Source: Promethearchaeota archaeon
Lineage (GTDB): Archaea; Asgardarchaeota; Lokiarchaeia; Sigynarchaeales; SOKP01
NCBI GenBank assembly: GCA_019894735.1
Contig: JAGXOB010000116.1
Location: forward strand, 1-7,149
Length of the DNA stretch: 7,149 nucleotides
Reading direction: 5' to 3'
Shown: positions 1-5,797 of the stretch, in pieces
Layout of the letters: each line of letters begins with the position of its first letter
Numbering within the stretch: position 1 is the stretch's first letter
Position numbers and translations under genes: made by a program
Notes under the pieces: generated by a model
Told to the model about the DNA's origin: nothing
What the model saw: the letters and a program-made list of their open reading frames with translations, nothing else
The model's database searches: none

Positions 1-290
1 GGCATAATGACATCTCTTACTTCTTCTGAAAATTCCAAATCTCCGCTTAAAATTGAACGAGCAATCCACATTTTTCCTGCGTTCCAAAACGCTTCCCAAC
101 CGTATTCTATTCCAGCTGGACACGCGTCAACCATTCCTTCGTAAAGAACTGTACCTTGTTTTCCAGTGAACTCCCCTATTCCTTCTCTACTAGGCTCTCC
201 CGAATAAGCAAACCTACACGCTTTACAGTGAATACACTTATATATTTCTTTCTCCAATTCTTTTAATCTTTCCATTCCAGTTTTAGCCAT
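1..290 (-). CDS. Iron-sulfur electron-transfer protein (HdrD/GlcF-like), N-terminal part
   Basis: Partial gene: the first 96 residues are visible and the rest lies beyond the left edge. It starts ATG-GCT at 290 behind a perfect Shine-Dalgarno (298-305, 7-base spacer). The N-terminus has a cysteine group CIHCKAC (Cys19, Cys22, Cys25) and, 31 residues later, a Cys-Pro (CPAGIEYGW, Cys57). It continues with WNAGKMWIARSILSGDLEFS, which resembles the GK-x-x-x-x-R-x-(I/L)-L-x-G stretch found between the two cluster motifs of HdrD/GlcF-type proteins. Known for that family: they bind 4Fe-4S clusters and carry electrons between a flavoprotein and a quinone, disulfide or other carrier. It lies directly downstream of the FAD oxidase at 312-1799 on the same strand, so it is inferred to be that enzyme's electron-accepting subunit. 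The gap between the third and fourth cysteines is unusual. Whether a second cluster or CCG domains follow cannot be seen. Confidence is high for an Fe-S protein and moderate for the subfamily. Confidence 0.82.
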   Translation of the reverse strand, partial: MAKTGMERLKELEKEIYKCIHCKACRFAYSGEPSREGIGEFTGKQGTVLYEGMVDACPAGIEYGWEAFWNAGKMWIARSILSGDLEFSEEVRDVIM

Positions 291-297
291 TTTTTTT

Positions 298-305
298 ACC
301 TCCTT
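298..305 (-). promoter_or_regulatory. Strong Shine-Dalgarno for the Fe-S subunit
   Basis: Read on the minus strand the bases are AAGGAGGT, complementary to the 3' end of archaeal 16S rRNA, with seven A-rich bases before the ATG at 290. It sits in the 21-base gap after the oxidase stop codon, which contains no oligo-T tract. That supports co-transcription of the two genes and fixes the start of the Fe-S gene. Confidence 0.85.
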
Positions 306-311
306 ACTCAG

Positions 312-1799
312 TTATGGAAGAGCAAGCCTCCCGGGATGCATTATCATATTAGGATCAAAAATCTTCTTCATCGTTCTCAAATATTTCCAATACATTCCTG
401 CTTGAGAATAAGTGAGAGGTGCGTGGATGTATGGATCTGGACGATAATTCAACCAACCTTGCTTAAGCGCATATTCTGTTGTTTCTCTATTCATCTCTTG
501 AACTTTTTCGAGATCTGATTGTTTTGTGCTATCGAAACAAATAATTGGCATACATATTGCTTGCCTACAACGCTCAATACTAGCAATCCACATAACTGGT
601 GGAAAACCATATTTCTCCATAGCAGCAGTATACATTTCAGCAAAATGGGCGCATTCGTTCCATGGGGTATAGAATGTAATGAATAAAAATCCTGCCTCCC
701 AGAGCGCATAAGGAACCGCGATTTTATTTGGTTTCTTCAATCTGCTTGCGATTTGCTTGGGATGTAGTTTCTGAGGTTTTATATTATCAGGGTCTTTAGC
801 TCTATTTTTTTTGAAATCTTCAGCCATTTTATTGATTCTATTAACCACATAATCTAACTCTTCAGCTGTCTGGCACCAGACCTCCCAATTCATCCACCAC
901 TTACTAATTCCTAATTGTTCGTAGAATTCGTAATCGTGAGGAACTTTATCCTTTGGCCAACGCGTCATTACAAGAGGATAATTTCCACCTTGAACCATAA
1001 CGGTGTTGTGAGCAATTCCAAATTCTTGTTTTCCAATTTCTAATGTTAGGTTCTGCATATCCTCAGGATTGGACATGCCCCACACAACTACAGTCTTAAA
1101 TTTTGGATGTGGATAAATTTTAACTGCGACTTTAGTCATTACGCCTAGAGTTCCTTGTGAACCCATTAAAAAGGACCAGATATCTGGACCTAGTCCGTAT
1201 TTATAAAACGGTTTCGCAAATGGAAGAGCCCATGAACCAGTTCGCACAATATCTCCGTTTGGAAACACTATCTCACCGCACATAAAGTTATCACCTTGTG
1301 GACCAACAGAGCTAGTGTAGAGGGAAAACCCTCTATCGATAGCATCACCCATTACGGTAGAAGCTGGTGGAGCTCCGTCTGGTACGGGAGGCGCCCACTC
1401 TGGATAATTTTTGTGCATGTAAGCCCAAAGCTTTCCAATCGTGACTCCCGGTTCGACTACGACGTATCGATTATCTGTATCAACTTCGATAATTCTATCC
1501 ATTCTACCTAAATCAAGCATAACTCCAGCAGGCTTAATAGTTGGACACGCGAAACCGCCAGATAGTCCGGCTGAAATTGGTGAGACTGCGATTTTTTCTG
1601 CAGAGCAATAAAGTAGTATTTTACGAATTTCTTCCACGTATTTAGGACGTACGACGATATCAGGAATTTGTGACTCTAATCCCATTACAGATTTGGAAAG
1701 ATATGACGCTGTAATTGCCTTGTTATTGGTGGCGTAATCTTTGCCTACAATACCAACCATAGCATCTAAATCTTTATCATCTGGTAATTTATAGCTCAT
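312..1799 (-). CDS. FAD-linked oxidase/dehydrogenase, vanillyl-alcohol-oxidase/4-cresol-dehydrogenase-like
   Basis: A 495-residue flavoenzyme. The PCMH-type FAD-binding domain covers about residues 45-235: PDIVVRPKYVEEIRKIL (46-62), the flavin loop SPISAGLSGGF (73-83), MLDLGRMDRIIEVD (94-107), VEPGVTIGKL (115-124) and GSQGTLGVMTKV (213-224). The substrate domain (about 240-490) ends in FDPNMIMHPGRL (481-492). STVMGDAIDRG (147-157) and GWLNYR (448-453) resemble the vanillyl-alcohol oxidase/4-cresol dehydrogenase branch more than glycolate oxidase. From memory, the Tyr-Arg of such a motif contacts the phenol oxygen in those enzymes. I see no His or Tyr in the region (about 405-422) where I expect the covalent-flavin histidine of vanillyl-alcohol oxidase, so FAD may be non-covalent; this needs an alignment. 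The length is close to the family norm. The ATG start has an RBS (AAAGGT, 8 bases upstream). The Fe-S protein follows in the same unit, so electrons probably go to a carrier rather than to oxygen. The substrate is unknown. Confidence 0.88.
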   Translation of the reverse strand: MSYKLPDDKDLDAMVGIVGKDYATNNKAITASYLSKSVMGLESQIPDIVVRPKYVEEIRKILLYCSAEKIAVSPISAGLSGGFACPTIKPAGVMLDLGRMDRIIEVDTDNRYVVVEPGVTIGKLWAYMHKNYPEWAPPVPDGAPPASTVMGDAIDRGFSLYTSSVGPQGDNFMCGEIVFPNGDIVRTGSWALPFAKPFYKYGLGPDIWSFLMGSQGTLGVMTKVAVKIYPHPKFKTVVVWGMSNPEDMQNLTLEIGKQEFGIAHNTVMVQGGNYPLVMTRWPKDKVPHDYEFYEQLGISKWWMNWEVWCQTAEELDYVVNRINKMAEDFKKNRAKDPDNIKPQKLHPKQIASRLKKPNKIAVPYALWEAGFLFITFYTPWNECAHFAEMYTAAMEKYGFPPVMWIASIERCRQAICMPIICFDSTKQSDLEKVQEMNRETTEYALKQGWLNYRPDPYIHAPLTYSQAGMYWKYLRTMKKIFDPNMIMHPGRLALP

Positions 1800-1807
1800 A
1801 TTTTTAT

Positions 1808-1813
1808 ACCTTT
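1808..1813 (-). promoter_or_regulatory. Ribosome binding site of the FAD oxidase
   Basis: AAAGGT on the minus strand, eight bases before the ATG at 1799. It is a moderate Shine-Dalgarno match and supports this ATG as the start. Confidence 0.5.
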
Positions 1814-1852
1814 TATTCTTTTTTTTTAGTTATAGAATTTAGATTAATTATT

Positions 1853-1860
1853 CTTTATAC
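1853..1860 (-). promoter_or_regulatory. Probable TATA box of the oxidase/Fe-S operon
   Basis: GTATAAAG on the minus strand. The archaeal TATA box lies about 25-27 bases before the transcript start, which would place that start near 1830. This leaves a leader of about 30 bases that still contains the RBS at 1808-1813. The region is AT-rich, so the assignment is only plausible. Confidence 0.35.
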
Positions 1861-1987
1861 GTTCGAAAATTAATTGCTTAATTTTAAATTTGTTATTACG
1901 AGATTTCATGAAATAGATGTTTTTTACTTATAATTATATAGTTGAATTCTACAGATGTTAAACTATTCCGAGCTGGAAGAAATGTCT

Positions 1988-2020
1988 AAAAAAATAATTG
2001 CCTTGAGACAAAAAAAAAAA
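1988..2020 (-). terminator. Oligo-T terminator after the zinc-domain gene
   Basis: On the minus strand, 23 bases past the stop codon at 2044, an 11-T run (2020-2010) is followed by a second 7-T run (1994-1988). Archaeal RNA polymerase stops at oligo-T tracts without a hairpin. The rest of 1800-2043 holds the oxidase promoter and no gene I can support. Confidence 0.6.
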
Positions 2021-2043
2021 TAATTTTTCGGGATATTTTAGAG

Positions 2044-2622
2044 TTAACTACTACTGGATAGCGAAGTTAATTTTCTCATTTTCAAAAGTGTTCTTCTTTT
2101 TGTATCGTTAATAATAAACTTCCGAAAAATTTCATTGTTGTCGTCTATAAATTCCCAAAATTCTTCGTAGATCTCTTGTAAAGTCATAGTGTTTTTTTTA
2201 TTAAAATTTTCTTCGAAATTACTTACTTTCTGCCTAAATTTCGGCTTCTCTGAAATTTTTTTTGATGGTATCTTTTCTGAATTGATAGATTGGTAAAGAT
2301 CTAAGCTATTAACAAAATGTTCCTTATAACTAGGCTTAAGCCTCTTTTCTTTTTTTTCATCTCCCGGATTTAATTGAAAATCTACCTTCTGATACCCACG
2401 AATTGAGAAATTTTTATCGATAAATAATTGAAAGTGATGTTGACATACTTTGTCTTGAGGGACCGAGATAGTTGTTAATTGAGATGCTTGATTTACTACA
2501 GATTTGGGAATTTGAATAACTTTCTTAGATTTACATACAGGACAAATGACCTCAATATAACGATTAATTGCTATTGCTTCCATTAGAATTTCAAAAACTA
2601 ATGTACTTTTTCGTCTTACCAT
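2044..2622 (-). CDS. Hypothetical protein with N-terminal Cys/His (probable zinc-binding) domain
   Basis: A 192-residue protein of unknown function. Residues about 22-82 look like a small metal-binding beta domain: CPVC (Cys27, Cys30), the repeated strand pattern VIQIPK and TTISVPQ, then VCQHHF (Cys60, His62/His63) and FIDKNFSIRGYQKVDF (67-82). The two cysteine groups could give a CxxC...CxH zinc site. I recall similar 'IxIP...VCxHxF...FVDxxxxxRGYxxxD' N-termini in hypothetical proteins of Asgard archaea, but could not check. Residues 83-145 are Lys/Glu/Ser-rich and probably disordered. Residues 146-185 (MTLQEIYEEFWEFID onward) look like a charged helix, and the protein ends in a serine run. 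There is no signal peptide or membrane segment, so it is probably cytoplasmic. No Shine-Dalgarno precedes the ATG at 2622. A second in-frame ATG at 2583 (residue 14) leaves the domain intact and could be the true start. It is divergent from the acyl-CoA synthetase gene. Confidence 0.7.
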   Translation of the reverse strand: MVRRKSTLVFEILMEAIAINRYIEVICPVCKSKKVIQIPKSVVNQASQLTTISVPQDKVCQHHFQLFIDKNFSIRGYQKVDFQLNPGDEKKEKRLKPSYKEHFVNSLDLYQSINSEKIPSKKISEKPKFRQKVSNFEENFNKKNTMTLQEIYEEFWEFIDDNNEIFRKFIINDTKRRTLLKMRKLTSLSSSS

Positions 2623-2637
2623 TTATCTACATTTTAG

Positions 2638-2646
2638 AATATAAAT
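2638..2646 (-). promoter_or_regulatory. Probable TATA box of the zinc-domain gene
   Basis: ATTTATATT on the minus strand, preceded by a purine-rich GAGGT that could serve as a BRE. It is centred about 20 bases before the ATG at 2622. A transcript start 25-27 bases downstream would fall just inside that ATG, which slightly favours the internal ATG at 2583 with a short leader. Confidence 0.4.
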
Positions 2647-2707
2647 ACCTCTAATTTTGAAAACAATATACTTTCACCCTTCAAAACTAAATTTTAAGTT
2701 CAATAAA

Positions 2708-2727
2708 TTATAATCCTTCTTATAATC
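2708..2727 (+). promoter_or_regulatory. Tandem TATA-like boxes of the acyl-CoA synthetase gene
   Basis: The octamer TTATAATC occurs twice, at 2708-2715 and 2720-2727. The downstream copy predicts a transcript start near 2750, which matches a leaderless mRNA beginning at the ATG at 2751. The upstream copy predicts a start near 2737, next to the in-frame GTG at 2736. No Shine-Dalgarno precedes either codon. Confidence 0.42.
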
Positions 2728-2750
2728 TTTTCAAAGTGACAATTTTTATT

Positions 2751-4163
2751 ATGAGCGTTCAAATAACTGATATGGATGTTTTCTTTAACCCCAAATCAAT
2801 TGCTATTATCGGTGCTTCAGAGTCTTTTAAATTTGGTTATACGATGACAAATTATTTGTTGAATTCGAAATTTAAAACATATCCTGTAAATATAAATAAA
2901 GATATTATTTTTGGTCATAAAGTGTTCAAAAATATTAATGATATACCAGAAAATATAGAATTGGCAATTGTCGTCGTAAATAATGAACATGTGCTTCAAA
3001 TAGTGAAAGATTCTGTCAAAAAAGGAGTTAAAGGAATAATAATAGAAACTGCGGGTTTTGCTGAAACGGGTATCGAACAATTTGTTAACATCCAAAAAGA
3101 AATAGAGGTAATTGCTAAAAATTCGAATGTAAGAATAATTGGTCCTAATTGTGTTGGTGTTACTAACTTTAATAACAAATTTACTACCGCAGAAATAGAT
3201 TTTGATCAATCTATAGAAAATGGCACGATTTCTGTTATCGCACAGTCAGGTGTATTAGGAAATATATTTGTTGAATGGTCAGCAAGTCAGAAAATTGGTT
3301 TTTCGAAAACAATAACACTTGGAAATAAAGTAGATGTTGATGAAATCGATATGCTAGAGTATCTTGAGAAAGATGTGAATACGAATGTAATAACAATCTA
3401 TTTAGAAGGCGTGAAACGAGGACCAAAGTTAGTAGAAATTCTAAGAAAATTGACTAAACCCGTTTTAATTTTAAAAAATGGTCGTAGCGAACTTGGAGCG
3501 CAAGCGATAAAGAGTCACACTGGTTCTATTGCTGGAAACGATAAAATTTACGATTCGATTTTCAAACAATATTCTGGTATTTATCGCGTTAATAATTTTT
3601 ACGAGATGTTTAATATTGCCCAAGTTTTTGCCACTCAACCATTACCTAAAGGAAAGAATATTGCTATAATAACATCTTCTGGAAGTTTAGGGATATTAGC
3701 GTGCGACGAAATCGAAAGATTAGGTCTAAAACTTGCAGATTTAAATGACTCTACCATACAAGAAATGAAATCCATCTCACCCAATTGGACTTCTCTGAAG
3801 AATCCTGTCGATCTAGGGCCTTCATTATTTACAACTTTTAGTCAATCGTTAAAAGCAATACTAAACGATGAAAATGTTGATGCTTTATTACATATTTTCG
3901 CGGTACCTCAAAAACCTATTGAAGCCTTTTCTTTACCTATAACACCACACTTGAGGGAAATGAGAAATCTATCAACTAAGCTGAAAAAACCAGTTATTAC
4001 TTGCGTTTTTGGCTCCCGTTGGGTCGTTGAATACTTTTTGAAACATTCTTATAAATATAAAATTCCAATAATGGCGCAGATAAGTCACGCAATAAAAGCA
4101 TTTAAATTTATGTACGACTTTGGTCAATCAAATAAAAATATTAGTAAAAACCTCGAAGTTTAA
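2751..4163 (+). CDS. Acetate/acyl-CoA ligase (NDP-forming), alpha subunit
   Basis: The alpha subunit of the archaeal acyl-CoA synthetase, which converts acyl-CoA + ADP + phosphate to acid + CoA + ATP (substrate-level phosphorylation), normally with an ATP-grasp beta subunit. Residues are counted from the upstream GTG at 2736. The CoA-binding Rossmann domain is about 15-115 (FFNPKSIAIIGASES, then IIIETAGFAETG). The succinyl-CoA-ligase-like domain is about 133-275, with IIGPNCVGV (134-142), IAQSGVLGN (168-176), TLGNKVDVDE (194-203) and the phosphohistidine motif SHTGSIAGND (260-269, catalytic His261). The third domain is about 305-460 (IAIITSSGSLGILACDE, NPVDLG). The length matches free-standing alpha subunits, so the absence of an ATP-grasp domain is normal for this type, but no beta gene lies next to it. 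I chose ATG 2751 (470 residues) because a TATA box fits a leaderless transcript there; GTG 2736 adds five residues. Acyl substrate range cannot be read from sequence. T-runs follow the stop. Confidence 0.9.
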   Translation: MSVQITDMDVFFNPKSIAIIGASESFKFGYTMTNYLLNSKFKTYPVNINKDIIFGHKVFKNINDIPENIELAIVVVNNEHVLQIVKDSVKKGVKGIIIETAGFAETGIEQFVNIQKEIEVIAKNSNVRIIGPNCVGVTNFNNKFTTAEIDFDQSIENGTISVIAQSGVLGNIFVEWSASQKIGFSKTITLGNKVDVDEIDMLEYLEKDVNTNVITIYLEGVKRGPKLVEILRKLTKPVLILKNGRSELGAQAIKSHTGSIAGNDKIYDSIFKQYSGIYRVNNFYEMFNIAQVFATQPLPKGKNIAIITSSGSLGILACDEIERLGLKLADLNDSTIQEMKSISPNWTSLKNPVDLGPSLFTTFSQSLKAILNDENVDALLHIFAVPQKPIEAFSLPITPHLREMRNLSTKLKKPVITCVFGSRWVVEYFLKHSYKYKIPIMAQISHAIKAFKFMYDFGQSNKNISKNLEV

Positions 4164-4164
4164 C

Positions 4165-4197
4165 TTTTATTAACATTTTTAATTGTATTCCTTTTTT
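4165..4197 (+). terminator. Oligo-T terminator after the acyl-CoA synthetase gene
   Basis: Starting one base after the stop codon there are T4 (4165-4168), T5 (4176-4180) and T6 (4192-4197) tracts on the plus strand, with no obvious hairpin. This fits archaeal intrinsic termination. The remaining bases to 4300 are AT-rich and presumably hold the promoter of the next gene; no single TATA box stands out. Confidence 0.45.
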
Positions 4198-4300
4198 CAT
4201 TAAATCTAAAAACTGGACTCCAATTTTTTTATAATCGACTTCAAACTCCTTTTAATTAATAAAATAACATAAAAAATAACAATACAAAAAGTGATTATTA

Positions 4301-4834
4301 ATGGTTAATTGGGAACAGATTGCGGAACAAGCATTACTCTATTGGGGAGAATTCATTACATGGTTTTTAGCAATGCCTATTTATTTTCAAGTTCTATTAA
4401 TTATTGGGGTTGCAGCTGCTGTTATTCTCACAGTAGTTATCGTATACTATGTTCTAAAAGGCACCGCGTATTTAGTCTACTACATCCTAAAAGGGACTTT
4501 CTTATTAATAAAAGGAATCTTTGTTGGGATATATAAACTTTTTGAAGAGCTTTTTTATGCAATTTCGGGAATACCTAAGCCTGTTAAGGAAGCTTCTGAT
4601 AAGATGTGTTGCGAACAGCCAGAACCTCTCCAAGAGTCTTATGAAGAACAGGAAGTTATCGTACCATTGCAAAAAGAGATTCAAATTGTTCAACCAGACG
4701 CGGTATATTGCAGTGAATGTGGAAGTCAATACACCGAAAGGATGCTCGAGCAATTAAAGGTAAATGGAATTTCTTATTGCGTTTTTTGTGGAAAAGGATA
4801 CAAATCTACTAAAGCCGAAGTAGAACAATATTAA
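4301..4834 (+). CDS. Membrane-anchored zinc-ribbon protein, function unknown
   Basis: A 177-residue protein I do not recognise. Residues about 27-50 (VLLIIGVAAAVILTVVIVYY at 31-50) form a clear transmembrane helix. A second weaker hydrophobic stretch is at 10-25. Next comes an amphipathic segment 49-88 built on an 11-residue repeat (YYVLKGTAYLV then YYILKGTFLLI, followed by the degenerate KGIFVGIYKLF), with lysines spaced along a hydrophobic helix, likely lying on or in the membrane. Residues 92-133 are an acidic linker with a Cys-Cys pair (103-104). The C-terminus is a zinc ribbon: CSEC (Cys137, Cys140) and CVFC (Cys160, Cys163), 19 residues apart. This suggests a membrane-tethered cytoplasmic zinc domain; topology is inferred. 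The ATG at 4301 has GTGAT six to ten bases upstream, a possible partial match to the 16S 3' end. It is a single-gene unit converging on the acetyltransferase gene, with an oligo-T terminator after the stop. Confidence 0.75.
   Translation: MVNWEQIAEQALLYWGEFITWFLAMPIYFQVLLIIGVAAAVILTVVIVYYVLKGTAYLVYYILKGTFLLIKGIFVGIYKLFEELFYAISGIPKPVKEASDKMCCEQPEPLQESYEEQEVIVPLQKEIQIVQPDAVYCSECGSQYTERMLEQLKVNGISYCVFCGKGYKSTKAEVEQY
4445..4510 (+). repeat. Tandem 33-base coding repeat (11-residue units)
   Basis: Two adjacent 33-base units (4445-4477 and 4478-4510) encode YYVLKGTAYLV and YYILKGTFLLI, identical at 6 of 11 residues with mostly conservative changes. A third, degenerate unit may follow. It lies inside the zinc-ribbon membrane protein gene. 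Confidence 0.6.
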
Positions 4835-4853
4835 TTTTTTTCCTTTTTTTTTT
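4835..4853 (+). terminator. Oligo-T terminator between convergent genes
   Basis: Immediately after the stop of the zinc-ribbon gene the plus strand reads T7, CC, T10. It is a good archaeal terminator for that gene. It overlaps the last bases of the convergent acetyltransferase gene. On the minus strand the same tract is oligo-A, so it does not terminate that gene. Confidence 0.65.
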
Positions 4854-5745
4854 ATTCTATATTTTTTGATCTAAGATCTTTCTCTACTAAAACGACCGCT
4901 ATTGGTTCTTCTTCATCATTCCAAGATGGATTTTTAAATCCCATTTCTTTTATATGTGTTACTGCTTCAGCTTGGCAATAAACAACAACTATATTAATTT
5001 CTTCTTTATTTAGCTCGTGGTCAACTGTATAAGATATTAATTGAGAACTAGCTGCAGGATCACCATATACTACTATCCATACTTCATTTTCTGGGGGTTT
5101 TTCAGGCAAAGTTTGACTCCTAATATCAATTTTCTGTAAAATTGCATCTGAATTCGTTACCCATAGAGAGTTTTTATCTTCTAAATTGGTTAAAGGTATA
5201 TAAGACCAGCCAATATTGAGTTCGTCCCCCGGACCTATATCCATTGTTTTATAAATTAGCTTTGCTTCTTCGTTAGAAATTTCCCGTATATCAGAGATAG
5301 CATACTCCTTTATAGATATATCATTGATTTCACATTCTATCACTTCCGTTCTCTTCTTTTCCTTAAATCCATGAAATTTCGCCAAGGATAGAGAGCCAAA
5401 ATTTCTTGAGGACGTGTCATATTGAGCGACTCTAGCCCCAACTTTAATTGCGTAATCAATAGCGTATTTCAGCTGGATGCGCCCAATTCCTTTTTTTTGA
5501 TGAGATTTTTTTACTCGACCACCTTCTAACCATGCTATTCCATTAGAAAACATCTTTACTCTTCCAAATCCAATTAATTCCCTCATATCTTCATCAAGAA
5601 AAGTACCGTAAGTCAAGTTGTCTTTTTCATTTAGCCATCTCTCAATTACATCCGGAATGTAATCGTCACCCTCCCATATGTCTTTACTGATGTCTAATAT
5701 TGCCGGAATATCCTTAACAGTTAAATCTCGAAAGTATAATTTCAT
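4852..5745 (-). CDS. GNAT-family N-acetyltransferase, NAT16-like, with degenerate second domain
   Basis: A 297-residue acetyltransferase that would move acetyl from acetyl-CoA to an amine. The N-terminal GNAT domain (1-135) opens with FRDLTVKDIPAILDIS (5-20). The segment IWEGDDYIPDVIERWL (23-38) resembles the 'GxDYxPxxxxxWL' signature I recall from NAT16/histidine N-acetyltransferase-type proteins. WLEGGRVKKSHQKKGIGRIQ (72-91) contains the acetyl-CoA pyrophosphate loop (Q/R-x-x-G-x-G, here QKKGIG), and NFGSLSLAKFHGFKEKKR (115-132) is the usual strand-helix end of the fold. The C-terminal half (145-290) ends with KEMGFKNPSW and IAVVLVEKDL, like the last strands of a GNAT fold. It lacks a CoA loop, so it is probably a degenerate, substrate-shaping copy. 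Substrate is unknown; histidine or another small molecule is only a guess. The ATG at 5745 has no Shine-Dalgarno, but a TATA box about 30 bases upstream suggests a leaderless mRNA. The protease gene lies 52 bases upstream on the same strand. Confidence 0.83.
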   Translation of the reverse strand: MKLYFRDLTVKDIPAILDISKDIWEGDDYIPDVIERWLNEKDNLTYGTFLDEDMRELIGFGRVKMFSNGIAWLEGGRVKKSHQKKGIGRIQLKYAIDYAIKVGARVAQYDTSSRNFGSLSLAKFHGFKEKKRTEVIECEINDISIKEYAISDIREISNEEAKLIYKTMDIGPGDELNIGWSYIPLTNLEDKNSLWVTNSDAILQKIDIRSQTLPEKPPENEVWIVVYGDPAASSQLISYTVDHELNKEEINIVVVYCQAEAVTHIKEMGFKNPSWNDEEEPIAVVLVEKDLRSKNIE

Positions 5746-5770
5746 AATTTTGACTAAAAATAATTATTCT

Positions 5771-5779
5771 AATTATAAG
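5771..5779 (-). promoter_or_regulatory. Probable TATA box of the acetyltransferase gene
   Basis: CTTATAATT on the minus strand, centred about 30 bases before the ATG at 5745. This is the spacing expected for a leaderless or nearly leaderless archaeal transcript, and no RBS is present. It suggests the gene can be expressed apart from the protease gene upstream. Confidence 0.45.
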
Positions 5780-5797
5780 AACAATAATCAGAGAAGG

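Noticed and set aside
1981..2022. Tiny open frame (ATG TCT AAA ..., 13 codons) after a GGAAG on the plus strand
   Set aside because: It is Lys-rich only because it runs through the poly-A tract that is the terminator of the minus-strand gene; no sign of coding.
1800..2043. Possible tRNA or small RNA (GTTCGAAA near 1860 resembles a T-loop)
   Set aside because: No acceptor or anticodon stems can be paired around it and the region is too AT-rich. It is explained by a promoter, RBS and terminator.
2817..3209. 130-codon open frame on the minus strand
   Set aside because: It lies wholly antisense to the well-supported acyl-CoA synthetase gene and its translation is rich in Tyr, Ile, Phe and Asn with no motif, as expected for a shadow of AT-rich coding sequence.
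4309..4757. Overlapping open frames on both strands inside the zinc-ribbon membrane protein gene
   Set aside because: They lack motifs and RBS sites. The frame at 4301 has a membrane helix, internal repeat and CxxC pairs that explain the sequence.
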